Source of the DNA: Albimonas marina
GTDB taxonomy: Bacteria > Pseudomonadota > Alphaproteobacteria > Rhodobacterales > Rhodobacteraceae
Assembly: GCF_029223255.1 (NCBI RefSeq)
Contig: NZ_JARHUC010000003.1
Span: 1 to 64,000 of the forward strand
Length of the DNA stretch: 64,000 nt
Reading direction: 5' to 3'
Below the pieces are notes generated by a model that saw nothing but the letters and a program-made list of their open reading frames with translations, made no database searches and was not told the origin of the DNA. Numbering within the stretch: position 1 is the first letter of the stretch; each line of letters opens with the position of its first letter. This document shows positions 28,605 to 37,703 of the stretch, piece by piece. A program made the position numbers and the translations under genes.

Positions 28605-30248
28605 ATGCCGCAAACAAAGACGTTCTCACTTTATCTCGCCAAGCAAACCGTCCAGCAGCACCGGGGGGTTTTGACTGAGAACGCCTTGTCTCGTCTCGAT
28701 GGCGGCCGTGCATCGGAGCATAGAGACGGAAATTTGGGAGAGGGGGCGACCTTATTCCTGTTTCCTGAGAGGCGGTCTCGACCTAAATGGCTGGATGATG
28801 TCCAGCAAGTATTTGAAGGGGTGGGCGATTTGTCCAATGTGTCCTCCAGCGCTCTTGTTGTTTTTGAGGCTGAGGGTAGGATATTTGTGACAAGTTTTGC
28901 TCATGCTTGGCAGTTTATTGATGAATCGCAAATTGAAAGTGATTTTGGGCTTCGAGTTGCAATTAATGCGCTGAGCGACTCCTCTGTTCGCAGAGTGGAT
29001 CGCAATCACTTGGGTGAGGCTATACGCGGTGTTTCGCAGTCGGCGTTCAAGCGTGATTTGAAGTCATTTGGATTGGAGGAGGCGCTGGATCTTGTTCGAC
29101 GAGTATCTGGAAAAGTAGAGGATAGCGAATTCGCATCGAACTTGGCTGGGTCTACGTCGCTGCGAATTACACGGGAAATGTCACTTGCAGAATTGGCGGG
29201 AACGGCTGCTGAGGCGTTGACCCTCGCTGGATCTGATCAATACCAAGGTACCGCTTTTTCTATTATCGACAAAATAAAACCGGTTGGAGATCGTGCTTTA
29301 ATCGATGCGCTTGATCAACTGATAGTGGATTCAGTAATCGAGGGGAGAGATAATTTTGAGTTATCCATGCCTGCGTGGTCTGAAGATGATATTGTCTATT
29401 TTGGCTTTGTTGGGATTGGTGTGAGAGGGCGCTTTTCAGATTTACTTATGTCGAACTATCGCCAATGTCTAGGCGGTAATCTGGCGGAGCTCTCTGTCGA
29501 GAAAATTCGAAAGAAGCACGGTGTCCTAGCGGAGTTCAGTAATGATGCCTTGTCAAAAAAGACATGGCCAATAAAGAGGTCTGTCGTTGGCTCTGTCGTT
29601 TATGAGGGCGGATTGTTCGCCATAAGCGAGGGCGAGTGGTATCGTCTTGACGAGGCTTTCAAGCGAGATGTCGATGGATTGTTTGCTGAAGTTTGTGAGC
29701 AATGGGATCGAGAGCCTCTTGTGATAATTAAGATTGTCAGTGAAGATGGTAAGCGGACAGGTTTTGAAAGTGAATTGAGCTATAATCGGCGTTGTGCTGA
29801 GGTGTATGGTGAGCTTTGTCTGGATCAGGAAATAGTGAGTGTTCCTGATGTCTCATTTGGAAAATTTGAAGTCTGCGATCTTCTGGATATTGGCCGGAAG
29901 AGACTCGTGCACGTGAAGAAGAGCTCCCGCCAATCGAGTGTACTAAGCCATTTTTTGAAACAGGGTAGTAATTCTGCGAGGATATTGAAGACGTTTCCGC
30001 AGGCAAGACAAGCTGCGGTGGGCAAGATTCGCGAAAGGTTTGGGGAACGAGTTGCGCTAGATGCTGAGAGTGCATTTGGGGATGGGATGCGTGATTGGAA
30101 AGTCGAGTTCCATATAATTGATGCGGTTAGGGCCGATGGTGAGTTCCGGATCCCATTTTTTAGCCGCATCACTCTTCAAGAAGAGGCTCGGCTTCCAAGG
30201 GGCATGGGTTACAGTGTCGGTCTGCGATTTATCCGACATCCGGAGTAA
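28605..30248 (+). CDS. TIGR04141/DUF6119 family sporadically distributed protein
   Basis: This 547-residue protein is encoded by DNA far richer in AT than either flank, with different codon use, so it was acquired by transfer. The N-terminus PQTKTFSLYLAK and the C-terminal block (FESELSYN at 387-394, FEVCDLLDIG at 421-430, LVHVKKSSRQSSVLSHFLKQ at 434-453) match what I know of the TIGR04141 family, found patchily in mobile and defence-rich DNA. The E..YN, CDL and HVKK spacing resembles a nuclease-type core, but that is inference. ATG 28605 was chosen over an upstream in-frame start because the family N-terminus begins there. No partner gene is present. Biochemical function is unknown. Confidence 0.75.
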   Translation: MPQTKTFSLYLAKQTVQQHRGVLTENALSRLDGGRASEHRDGNLGEGATLFLFPERRSRPKWLDDVQQVFEGVGDLSNVSSSALVVFEAEGRIFVTSFAHAWQFIDESQIESDFGLRVAINALSDSSVRRVDRNHLGEAIRGVSQSAFKRDLKSFGLEEALDLVRRVSGKVEDSEFASNLAGSTSLRITREMSLAELAGTAAEALTLAGSDQYQGTAFSIIDKIKPVGDRALIDALDQLIVDSVIEGRDNFELSMPAWSEDDIVYFGFVGIGVRGRFSDLLMSNYRQCLGGNLAELSVEKIRKKHGVLAEFSNDALSKKTWPIKRSVVGSVVYEGGLFAISEGEWYRLDEAFKRDVDGLFAEVCEQWDREPLVIIKIVSEDGKRTGFESELSYNRRCAEVYGELCLDQEIVSVPDVSFGKFEVCDLLDIGRKRLVHVKKSSRQSSVLSHFLKQGSNSARILKTFPQARQAAVGKIRERFGERVALDAESAFGDGMRDWKVEFHIIDAVRADGEFRIPFFSRITLQEEARLPRGMGYSVGLRFIRHPE

Positions 30249-30431
30249 ATCGATCGCCAAGTTATTTTTGCTTCGGGTGAGCGGCTCCGCTGCCGCGCAA
30301 GCTTGCCCGAGCTAACTCGTTGCTCACTTCTTCACGAACTTCAGTTTGTCGCCTAGAAATGGTCTATTCGCTAGCTAGGAGGGGGCTGCCCGCAGATCCG
30401 CCGCTTGCGACCCCGCCCTACCCCCCAAGCA

Positions 30432-30465
30432 AGAAACCCCCGCGGCTCGCACCGCGGGGGTTTCT
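30432..30465 (-). terminator. Strong intrinsic terminator of cspA
   Basis: A perfect 14-bp stem (30432-30445 with 30452-30465) has a 6-nt loop. Read on the minus strand it ends in GGTTTCTTGCTTGG, and on the plus strand in TTTCTCGTTT, so it can stop transcription in both directions, from cspA and from the AT-rich gene. Confidence 0.8.
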
Positions 30466-30500
30466 CGTTTCCATCCACCAGGGCCCTCGGGCCCCGCGGA

Positions 30501-30707
30501 TCACACGTAGCTGAGCTGCTCGGCCGAGGTGCGGCCGTCGCGGCCGGACTGCTCGTCGTACTGCACCTTCTGGCCGTCCGCGGGGGCCGCGAGGCCCGCA
30601 CGCTCGACGGCGGAGATGTGCAGGAACACGTCGCGCCCGCCATCATCGGGCTGGATGAAGCCGAAGCCCTTGGTGGAATTGAACCATTTCACAGTGCCGG
30701 TGGCCAT
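30501..30707 (-). CDS. cspA: Cold-shock protein (CspA family)
   Basis: This 68-residue single CSD domain begins MATGTVKWFNSTKGFGFIQP, with RNP1 (KGFGFI) and RNP2 (DVFLHISAV). It binds single-stranded nucleic acid and acts as an RNA chaperone. The start at 30707 gives the canonical N-terminus; an upstream in-frame extension to 30815 lies in the likely long 5' untranslated region, which is normal for csp genes and often thermoregulatory. The gene ends 36 bp before a strong terminator. Calling it CspA reflects family, not paralogue identity. Confidence 0.93.
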   Translation of the reverse strand: MATGTVKWFNSTKGFGFIQPDDGGRDVFLHISAVERAGLAAPADGQKVQYDEQSGRDGRTSAEQLSYV

Positions 30708-30893
30708 GTGGACGTCTCCTGTCAGGATTGGCGCGCGCAGTAGGCCGCGCCCTGGCTGGTCGGTCAGAACAAGAATACCGGCAGCCTTGGGAGACAGTCG
30801 ACGATCAAGCTTCAAGCGATAGCCATCATGATATGGACCATCCCGCCGGCGATTGCAAGGACCCTATCGGAAAACCTCCCCGGGACCCCCGCC

Positions 30894-31694
30894 TCACCCC
30901 GCCGCCCAGCGCGGCGGCCGCTTCTCCAGGAACGCCCGGCGGCCCTCGGCGAAGTCCTCCGAGCGGGCGCAGAGCGTCTGGTTGCGGTTCTCCACCGCCA
31001 TCGCGGCCTCGAGCGAGCCGGCGTCCACCGCCATGGTCAGCCCCTCCTTGGTCAGCCGCAGGCCCGTCGGAGACGCATAGAGCATCTCGTCCACGTAGGG
31101 CTGGGCCGCCGCCTCGAGCTGGTCGTCGGGCACCACCTCCGAGACCAGCCCCACCGCCAGCGCCCGCGGCGCATGGATGAAGCGGCCGGTCAGCATCAGC
31201 TCCGAGGCGATCGAGCCCCCCACCAGCCGGGGCAGGAAGTAGCTGACCCCCATGTCGCAGCTCGACAGGCCGATCTTGATGAAGGCGCAGTTCATCTTGG
31301 CGCTCTCGCCCGCGATGCGTATGTCGGAGGCGAGCGCGAAGGCGAAGCCGCCCCCGCAGCAGGGGCCCTGGATCAGCGAGACGATCGGCTGCGGGCAGCG
31401 GCGCATCTTGATGTAGACCTCGGCGAGGAAGCCCTGGAAGTCCCAGCCGCCCCCGAAGGGCACGTCCATGTTGCCGCGTTGCTCGCGCTCCTTGATGTCG
31501 AGGCCGGCGCAGAACGCCCGCCCCGCGCCGCGCATGACCACCACGCGGGTCTTCGCGTCGTTGCGCAGGCTCCCGAAATAGTGGTCCAGCTCCTGCACCA
31601 TGGCGACGTTGAGCGTGTTCAGCGCCTCGGGCCGGTTCAGGGTCAGCCAGTCGGCGGCGCCCCGCTTCTCGACGGTGATCGCGGTGTAGTCCAT
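30894..31694 (-). CDS. Enoyl-CoA hydratase/isomerase family protein
   Basis: This 266-residue crotonase-fold protein has the oxyanion hole segments VVMRGAGRAFCAGLDIKERE and IQGPCCGGGFAFALASDIRI. At the usual catalytic-glutamate positions it reads FIKIGLSSCDMGVSYFLPRL, so the catalytic residues may differ from a standard hydratase. It follows the SDR gene by 11 bp and ends a minus-strand run of amidase, acyl-CoA synthetase, monooxygenase, SDR and this gene. It is likely to act on a CoA thioester in the same pathway, as hydratase or isomerase. Confidence 0.88.
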   Translation of the reverse strand: MDYTAITVEKRGAADWLTLNRPEALNTLNVAMVQELDHYFGSLRNDAKTRVVVMRGAGRAFCAGLDIKEREQRGNMDVPFGGGWDFQGFLAEVYIKMRRCPQPIVSLIQGPCCGGGFAFALASDIRIAGESAKMNCAFIKIGLSSCDMGVSYFLPRLVGGSIASELMLTGRFIHAPRALAVGLVSEVVPDDQLEAAAQPYVDEMLYASPTGLRLTKEGLTMAVDAGSLEAAMAVENRNQTLCARSEDFAEGRRAFLEKRPPRWAAG

Positions 31695-31705
31695 CGTCCT
31701 GCTCC

Positions 31706-32500
31706 TCAGCGCCCGGCCTGCACGTCGTCGACCCGCACCACCGTGCCGGTCACGAAGTCCGAGGCCGGCGAGACCAGGAACAGCAGCGTGGAATCGAGCT
31801 GCGCCGGATCTCCCAGCCGCTTGCGGGGATAGCCCTGGGTGATGTCGCCCATCCGCTCCAGCATCCCGTCCATCATCTCCGAGGCGAAGGCCCCCGGCGC
31901 GATGGCGTTGACGTTGATGCCGTAGCGGGCCCACTCGGTCGCCAGCGCCTCGGTCATCCGGGCGACGGCGGTCTTGGAGACGGCGTACAAAGCCGCCCCC
32001 TCGCCGCGATACTTGAAGGCCGCGGCGGACGAGATGTTGACGATCCGCCCCCCCGTCCGCTCCAGCGCGATCAGGCGCCGCGCGACGGCGCAGGACAGCA
32101 GCCACGGCGCGCGCACGTTGATGCCCAGCAGGCGGTCCACCAGCTCCAGCGGCATCTTGTGGGCGCGCATGGCGTCCGGGATGCCGGCGTTGTTGACCAG
32201 GATGTCGACGGGGCCCAGCGCCGCCTCCACCTCGCCTACCACCGCCTCGATCCGCTCGGCGTCGGTCACGTCCAGCGCGAAGGCCTGCGCCTGGCCGCCC
32301 GCGGCGCGGATCTCGTCGGCCAGCGCCTCCAGCCGGTCGGTGCGGCGCGCGCACAGCGCCACCTTCGCGCCCTGCGAGGCCAGCACCTTGGCGAAGCGGA
32401 GCCCCAGCCCCGAGGAGGCGCCGGTGACCAGCGCCACCTTCCCCGTCAGGTCGGTCGAGGCGTTGGGCAGGGGGTAATCAGCGGTAGACAAGCGTTCCAT
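31706..32500 (-). CDS. Short-chain dehydrogenase/reductase (SDR)
   Basis: This 264-residue classical SDR has the cofactor motif TGASSGLG, NNAG (in ILVNNAGIPDAM), the catalytic Ser in ISSAAAF, and YAVSK. An Arg in LCARRTDRLE after the second strand suggests NADP(H). The start overlaps the monooxygenase gene by 23 bp. The annotated ATG (32500) sits directly against GGAGG, so the TTG at 32491 is a plausible alternative start. In the cluster it could interconvert a keto- and hydroxy-intermediate, the role of LvaD in levulinate catabolism. Confidence 0.88.
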   Translation of the reverse strand: MERLSTADYPLPNASTDLTGKVALVTGASSGLGLRFAKVLASQGAKVALCARRTDRLEALADEIRAAGGQAQAFALDVTDAERIEAVVGEVEAALGPVDILVNNAGIPDAMRAHKMPLELVDRLLGINVRAPWLLSCAVARRLIALERTGGRIVNISSAAAFKYRGEGAALYAVSKTAVARMTEALATEWARYGINVNAIAPGAFASEMMDGMLERMGDITQGYPRKRLGDPAQLDSTLLFLVSPASDFVTGTVVRVDDVQAGR

Positions 32501-33992
32501 CCTCCAGGTCCGCGGCGGGAAGGCTCTCCCGCTCTTCGTAGTAGTTCTGGGTGTTCACCCACGGCCCCCGGTCGCCCTGACGGGGCATCAGCGCATGGCC
32601 GCGCATGATGTAGCCGGCGTTGAAGTTCTCGGGGTCGATCCAGGGGCGCGGCTCCATCTGCCGGTCCTCCTCGCGCAGGGCCGGGGTGACCGAGCGCACG
32701 CCCTTCGCGTCCATGTGGGACAGCAGCCGGCTCACGAAGGCCGCCACCAGGTCCGCGCGCATGGTCCAGGAGGTGCGCAGGTAGCCGAAGGTCCAGGCGA
32801 GGTTCGGCAACCCCGTGATCATGATGCCGTTGTGCAGCCACTGCTCGGGCAGGCGCACCGTCTCGCCGTCGACGCGGAACTCCGCGCCCCCCAGCGGCAG
32901 CAGGTTGAAGCCCGTCGCCGTCACGATCACGTCCGCCTCGAGCAGGGAGCCGTCGTCGAGCCGGATGCCCTTCGCCTCGAACCGCTTGATCTTCGCCGTC
33001 ACGACCGAGGCCTCGCCCCGCCGGATCGCCTGGAACATGTCCCCGTCGGGGATCAGCGCCAGGCGCTGGCGCCACGGGCGGTAGGAGGGCTTGAAGTCCC
33101 GCTCCAGCGGATAGTCCGGGCCCAGGTGCGCGCGGGCCGCGGCCAGCAGCTCCTCGCCCAGCGCCTCGGGCTCCTCGAAGCTGCGGCGCACGATCTCCTG
33201 CTGCATCTTCAGCACGCGGCGGCGCATGATGTCGTGATAGACGTCGTCGTCCAGCTCCAGCGAGGCGAGCGTCTGCTGGAACTCGTCGTTGGTTGGCCGC
33301 GGCGCGAACCAGGTCGGCGAGCGCTGGAGCATGGTGGCATGCCGGCACTTGCCCGCCACCGCCGGGATCAGGGTCGCCGCCGTGGCGCCCGAGCCGATCA
33401 CCACCACGGTCTTGTCGGTCAGGTCGAGGTCGTCGGGCCAGGTCTGGGGGTGGACGATGGTCCCCTCGAAATCCTCCATCCCCTCCCACTGGGGCGTGTA
33501 GCCCTCGCGGTGCTCGTAGTAGCCCTGGCACATCCACAGGAAGTTGCAGGTGACGTCGATCTCGCGCCCGTCCACCAGCCGGCGCACGTGCAGGGTCCAG
33601 CGGGCGGCGTCCGAATCCCAGTCCGCCGACAGCAGCTCGTGCCCGTAGCGCACGTGCCGGTGCAGGTCCTGCTCGGTCATCGCCTGGTCGAGGTAGTCGA
33701 GGATCAGCGGCGCCTCGGCGATCGCCTTCTTCTTCCACGGCTTCCACGAGAAGCCGAAGGTGTGCAGATCCGAATCCGAGCGGATGCCGGGATAGGTGTG
33801 CGTGCGCCAGGTGCCCCCGAAGGTCGCCTGCCGCTCCAGCATGGCGAAGCTGCGCTCGGGGTGGTCCTGCTGGAGGTGATAGGCGGCGTCGATGCCCGAG
33901 ATCCCGGCCCCGACGATCATCACGTCGAAATGGGCGGCGTCCTCGAAGCTGCGGCCCTCGGCGGCCTCCAGGCTCTTGGCGGCGATGTTCAT
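32478..33992 (-). CDS. Flavin-containing monooxygenase, Baeyer-Villiger type
   Basis: This 504-residue protein has FAD motif GAGISGIDAAYHL, the fingerprint FEGTIVHPQTWP (FxGxxxHxxxWP, diagnostic of type I Baeyer-Villiger monooxygenases and FMOs), and NADPH motif VIGSGATAATLIPA. ATGFNLLP is the usual late motif. It should insert oxygen into a ketone to give an ester or lactone, or oxidise a heteroatom, at the expense of NADPH. It overlaps the SDR gene and lies 163 bp after the acyl-CoA synthetase, in the same direction. The substrate is unknown. Confidence 0.9.
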   Translation of the reverse strand: MNIAAKSLEAAEGRSFEDAAHFDVMIVGAGISGIDAAYHLQQDHPERSFAMLERQATFGGTWRTHTYPGIRSDSDLHTFGFSWKPWKKKAIAEAPLILDYLDQAMTEQDLHRHVRYGHELLSADWDSDAARWTLHVRRLVDGREIDVTCNFLWMCQGYYEHREGYTPQWEGMEDFEGTIVHPQTWPDDLDLTDKTVVVIGSGATAATLIPAVAGKCRHATMLQRSPTWFAPRPTNDEFQQTLASLELDDDVYHDIMRRRVLKMQQEIVRRSFEEPEALGEELLAAARAHLGPDYPLERDFKPSYRPWRQRLALIPDGDMFQAIRRGEASVVTAKIKRFEAKGIRLDDGSLLEADVIVTATGFNLLPLGGAEFRVDGETVRLPEQWLHNGIMITGLPNLAWTFGYLRTSWTMRADLVAAFVSRLLSHMDAKGVRSVTPALREEDRQMEPRPWIDPENFNAGYIMRGHALMPRQGDRGPWVNTQNYYEERESLPAADLEDGTLVYR

Positions 33993-34155
33993 GGTCTTCC
34001 TCCCTGACCCTTCCGCCTTCTGCCGGGCGCTGGGGGTCGATCAAATGCTGCGGTCGCGGGGGGCGTCCGTGGGGCGGCGGACCATCGCCCCGCCGCCCCG
34101 GATTCGCGGGCGCCGGGACGTCGTCCCGCCGCCTCAGGTCATGGGCGCCGGGCGC

Positions 34156-35784
34156 TCAGCCCGCCGCCTCGGTCTCCCGGGCCATCTCGGCCAGCCGCTC
34201 GCGCAGCTTGGCCTTGTGGACCTTCTCCAGCGTCGAGCGGGGCATCTCGTCGACCACGTGCACCTCGTGGGGCACCTTGAAGTCGGCGAGCTTGGCCCGG
34301 CACTCCGCGATCACGGCCGAGGGCAGGGAGGAGCGCGCCTGCGCGTCCATCCCCGGGCTGGGGATCACGAAGGCCACCGGCGCCTCGTCCAGCATCGGGT
34401 GCTTCTTGGCCACGATCGCGCCCTCGTAGACGCCGGGGACCAGCGCGATCACCCGCTCGATCTCGCTCGCGGCGACGTTCTCGCCGCCCACCTTCAGCAT
34501 GTCCTTGTCGCGGTCGGCGAAGGTGATCCAGCCGTCCTCGCCGAGCGTCACCCGGTCGCCGGTCACGAACCAGCCGTCGTCCACGAAGCTGCCCTCGGTC
34601 GCCTCGCGGTTGCCCAGGTACTCCAGGAACAGCTGGATGCCCTGCCAGCCGCGGCACTGCAGGTGCCCGGTCTCGCCCGGGCTCACCATCCGCCCCGCGT
34701 CGTCGAGGATGCGGATGTCGTAGCCCGGCCCCGGCCGGCCCGTGGTCATCGGCTTGTTGGCCTGCTTGCAGTCGCCCACGATCCCGTGGGAGATCGTCTC
34801 GGTCATCCCCCACCAGCCCATCGAGCGCACGCCGAAGACCTGGTCGAAGGGCGTCTCGTTCGCGGCCATGCCGAACATGCGGATGGTGTGGGCGGGAACC
34901 TCGCCCCGCTGCTGCAGGGCCTTGAGGAAGAACGGGATCATCGAGCACCAGGTGACCCCGTTGCGCCGCACCACGTCCCAGAAGCGCGAGGCCGAGAACT
35001 TCGGCATCATCACCACCGTGCCCCCCGCCCACATGCTGGGCAGGATCGAGTAGGTGCGCGCGTTGGTGTGGAACGTCGGCATCATCACCAGCTGCACGTC
35101 GTCCGGCCCCAGCCCCTCGTTGAAGGCCGAGCAGCGCCCGCCCCACAGCGCGTTGCCATGGGTCCACAGCACGCCCTTGGGCCGCGAGGTCGTGCCCGAC
35201 GTGTACTGCACGGACCCCAGCCGCCACGGATCGGGCGCGATCCCCGGCAGGTCGGCCGGGTCGTCCATCAGCGCGGCGAAGGAGGCCTCGCGCGCCGGCT
35301 TCAGCGCCCCCTCGGCCTTCGCGCCGCCCACCAGGTGCTCGGTCACCGCCACCCAGCGCACGTGCTTGCAGGCGCCCGCCACCAGCTCCGCCAGCTCCGG
35401 CTGGGTGATCGCCGCGACGGCGCCCGAGTTGTCGGCGAAATACTCCAGCTCGTCGGCCGAGGAGCGGGTGTTGGTCGTCACCACGATCGCCCCGATGCGC
35501 TGGCAGGCGAACCAGCACAGCTCCATCTCCGGCGAGTTGTCGAGGTGCACGATCACCGCCTCGCCCGCCTTCACGCCGCGCGCGTGCAGGCCGGCCGCGA
35601 CGCGCAGCACGTCGTGGCGGAACTGGGCGTAGGTCCAGGTGCGGCGCGGGCCGTCGAAGGGCTCCCACACCAGGAAGGGATGCGCGGCGCGGGTCTCGGC
35701 GCGGTAGTCCAGCAGCCAGTTGACGTCGCGTCCGGCGAACGGATTGATGATCTGGGTGCGCGCGTCGCGCAGGGGCGTGGGCAT
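34156..35784 (-). CDS. AMP-dependent acyl-CoA synthetase
   Basis: This 542-residue ANL-superfamily ligase has A3 motif YTSGTTSRPKGVLWTHGN, WWGMTET (A5), the A7 segment VTGDRVTLGEDGWITFADRD and A10 around MPRSTLEKVHKAKLRE with the catalytic Lys. It activates a carboxylic acid to its CoA thioester through an acyl-adenylate. The start at 35784 is preceded by GGAGGAGAT; an upstream in-frame ATG at 35883 was rejected. An operator-like TTAACC-GCAT-GGTTGAA repeat lies about 60 bp upstream. In the cluster it is the LvaE-like activating step. Confidence 0.9.
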   Translation of the reverse strand: MPTPLRDARTQIINPFAGRDVNWLLDYRAETRAAHPFLVWEPFDGPRRTWTYAQFRHDVLRVAAGLHARGVKAGEAVIVHLDNSPEMELCWFACQRIGAIVVTTNTRSSADELEYFADNSGAVAAITQPELAELVAGACKHVRWVAVTEHLVGGAKAEGALKPAREASFAALMDDPADLPGIAPDPWRLGSVQYTSGTTSRPKGVLWTHGNALWGGRCSAFNEGLGPDDVQLVMMPTFHTNARTYSILPSMWAGGTVVMMPKFSASRFWDVVRRNGVTWCSMIPFFLKALQQRGEVPAHTIRMFGMAANETPFDQVFGVRSMGWWGMTETISHGIVGDCKQANKPMTTGRPGPGYDIRILDDAGRMVSPGETGHLQCRGWQGIQLFLEYLGNREATEGSFVDDGWFVTGDRVTLGEDGWITFADRDKDMLKVGGENVAASEIERVIALVPGVYEGAIVAKKHPMLDEAPVAFVIPSPGMDAQARSSLPSAVIAECRAKLADFKVPHEVHVVDEMPRSTLEKVHKAKLRERLAEMARETEAAG

Positions 35785-35845
35785 GGCGATCTCCTCCCGG
35801 CCCGGCGAGTCGTCGGCGGCCGCGTTGGGCCGTCCCGGGTCCTTA

Positions 35846-35862
35846 TTAACCGCATGGTTGAA
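35846..35862. promoter_or_regulatory. Operator-like inverted repeat upstream of the acyl-CoA synthetase
   Basis: TTAACCGCATGGTTGAA has near-perfect 6-bp arms (one inserted G) in otherwise GC-rich DNA, 62 bp upstream of the start codon. TetR-family regulators of acyl-CoA genes use sites of this type, but no such regulator is in the window. Confidence 0.4.
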
Positions 35863-36010
35863 CGTTCCGCCCCCCCGACGCAAGACGCGAGGCGCCGCGC
35901 CCCCGCAGGCGGGCGCCGCACCCCCGCCGCGCCGGCGGCCCGATCCGGGGCGCGCCGCGGCGCGGTGGGGCGCCCGGGAGCCGCGTGCTGTCCCAAAACG
36001 GGACGATCTT

Positions 36011-36029
36011 AAATCAACCGATTTGATTT
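36011..36029. promoter_or_regulatory. Perfect AT-rich inverted repeat after the amidase gene
   Basis: AAATCAA-CCGAT-TTGATTT (7-bp arms, 5-nt spacer) lies between the amidase stop (36079) and the acyl-CoA synthetase start. It could be a protein-binding site for the synthetase promoter. The weak stem makes a terminator role unlikely. Confidence 0.45.
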
Positions 36030-36078
36030 GTTCGCCGGGCGGCCTCGCCGCCCGGCGCAGGCTTCGGCGCGGACGCCC

Positions 36079-37473
36079 TCAGCCGACCACGAACGGGTCG
36101 ACCGGCTGGATGGGCGGGTGCGCGGCCTCGATGATCGCGCCGGCGTCCAGCAGCAGGTCCTCCCGGAACCGGGGCCCGACCAGCTGCACGCCCATCGGCC
36201 GGCCGGGCGTTCCCGTCGCCACCGCCAGCGCCGGCAGGCCCAGGGCGGGCAGGCCGACCTGGAGCATCTGGGCCTCGTAGATCCGCTCGAAATCCTCCGG
36301 GCTCGCCACGTCGGAGTTGTTGGCGAAGGGCGCCTCGCCCGAGACCGGCAGCAGCACGATCGGCCAGTCCTGGAGGAACAGCTGCCACTCCCGCAGCAGG
36401 CCCAGGCGGCGCTGCAGGGCGGCCATCGCGTCGGCGTTGGGGCCGGCGATGCGCATCATCTGCTCGGCCACGAAGCTCGCGTCCGGGTCGCCCTCGGCCA
36501 GCAGCTTGGGCACGCCGGCGGACCCGAAGTCGGCCATCCACAGCTCGATGTTCAGCCGCGCCGTCTCGCGCAGCGGGGGCAGGGGGACCTCCTCGACCTC
36601 GACCCCCGCCTCGGCGAGCGCCGCGGCGGCCGAGACCACCGCCGCCTCCACCTCGGGGGCGACCTTCATCCCGTCCGGCGCCACGCACATCGCCGCCTTG
36701 CGCGGGACCGGCGGGCCGTCCAGCGGGGCCGGCATCCGCCAGGGATCCCTCAAGTCTTCCATGGACATGACCGCGAGCGAGGTGCGCAGGTCCGCGATCC
36801 GGCGGGCCAGCGGACCCGACACCGCGGTCAGCTGCGCGCCCATCGTGCGGTCGGCGCCCGACAGGTTCGCCGCCGCGACCCGCCCCGTCGTCGGACGCAG
36901 CCCGTGGACCCCGTTCGCATAGGCCGGATAGCGGATCGAGCCGGCGATGTCGGTGCCGTGCGCCACCGCCCCGATGCCCGCCGCCACCGCCGAGCCCGCG
37001 CCCCCCGAGGAGCCGCCCGGCGTGATCGAGGCGTCATGCGGGTTCAGCGTCTGCCCGTGCAGCGAGTTGCGGCAGAACCAGCGCAGCGAGAAGGCCGGCG
37101 TGTTGGTGCGCCCGATCACCACTGCGCCCGCGCGGCGGAAGTTGCTGACCACCGGGCTGTCCTCGGGCGCGATCAGGTCGGCCTGGGTCTTCAGCCCGTT
37201 GGTGGTGGGCCGGCCGGCGTAGTCGACGTTGATCTTCACCGTCACGGGCACGCCGGCCATCGGCCCCACGTCCTCGCCCCGCGCCAGCGCCGCGTCGACC
37301 GCGTCGGCCTCGGCAAGCGCCGCCTCGGCGGTCTCGTCCACCACCGCGTTCAGGGCCGGGTTCACCGCCCGCATCCGCGCGATCGCGGCCTCGCACTCCT
37401 CCCGCGCCGAGGTGTCGCGCGAGCGCACCCGCGCCGCGATCGTGGTCGCCGAGGCCCGCCAAAGCTCCGTCAT
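36079..37473 (-). CDS. Amidase (amidase-signature family), paralogue of the enzyme at 9847
   Basis: This 464-residue enzyme has Lys K80 in VPVTVKINVDY, cis-Ser in GGSSGG (153-158) and nucleophile S179 in TDIAGSIRYPA. It shares long stretches with the first amidase (HGVPVTVKINVDY-like, NTPAFS/NTPCFS, PGGSSGGAGSA). The start at 37473 is preceded by GGGAGAA; the long upstream in-frame extension has no supporting features. It is the first gene of the minus-strand catabolic run and divergent from the kinase unit at 37704. It may release an acid from an imported amide. Confidence 0.9.
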   Translation of the reverse strand: MTELWRASATTIAARVRSRDTSAREECEAAIARMRAVNPALNAVVDETAEAALAEADAVDAALARGEDVGPMAGVPVTVKINVDYAGRPTTNGLKTQADLIAPEDSPVVSNFRRAGAVVIGRTNTPAFSLRWFCRNSLHGQTLNPHDASITPGGSSGGAGSAVAAGIGAVAHGTDIAGSIRYPAYANGVHGLRPTTGRVAAANLSGADRTMGAQLTAVSGPLARRIADLRTSLAVMSMEDLRDPWRMPAPLDGPPVPRKAAMCVAPDGMKVAPEVEAAVVSAAAALAEAGVEVEEVPLPPLRETARLNIELWMADFGSAGVPKLLAEGDPDASFVAEQMMRIAGPNADAMAALQRRLGLLREWQLFLQDWPIVLLPVSGEAPFANNSDVASPEDFERIYEAQMLQVGLPALGLPALAVATGTPGRPMGVQLVGPRFREDLLLDAGAIIEAAHPPIQPVDPFVVG

Positions 37474-37703
37474 TGCGCCGTTCTCCCCTGTGTCGGCCTG
37501 CGCCTGCGCAAGTCCGGCGCAGGTCGCCGTCACCGTCCGCCCGGGCGCGCCGAAGGTCAATCGCCACGAGCGCCGCGGGCCCCTCGAACCGGGTTTACGG
37601 CGCCTGATTAATTGGTTAGTTAAGTCTTCGCCGAACTCCCCGACGGGATCGGCGTTCAATGACCAACAGGGGCGTCCAGCCCCGGTCGAACGGGAGGAGA
37701 TTC

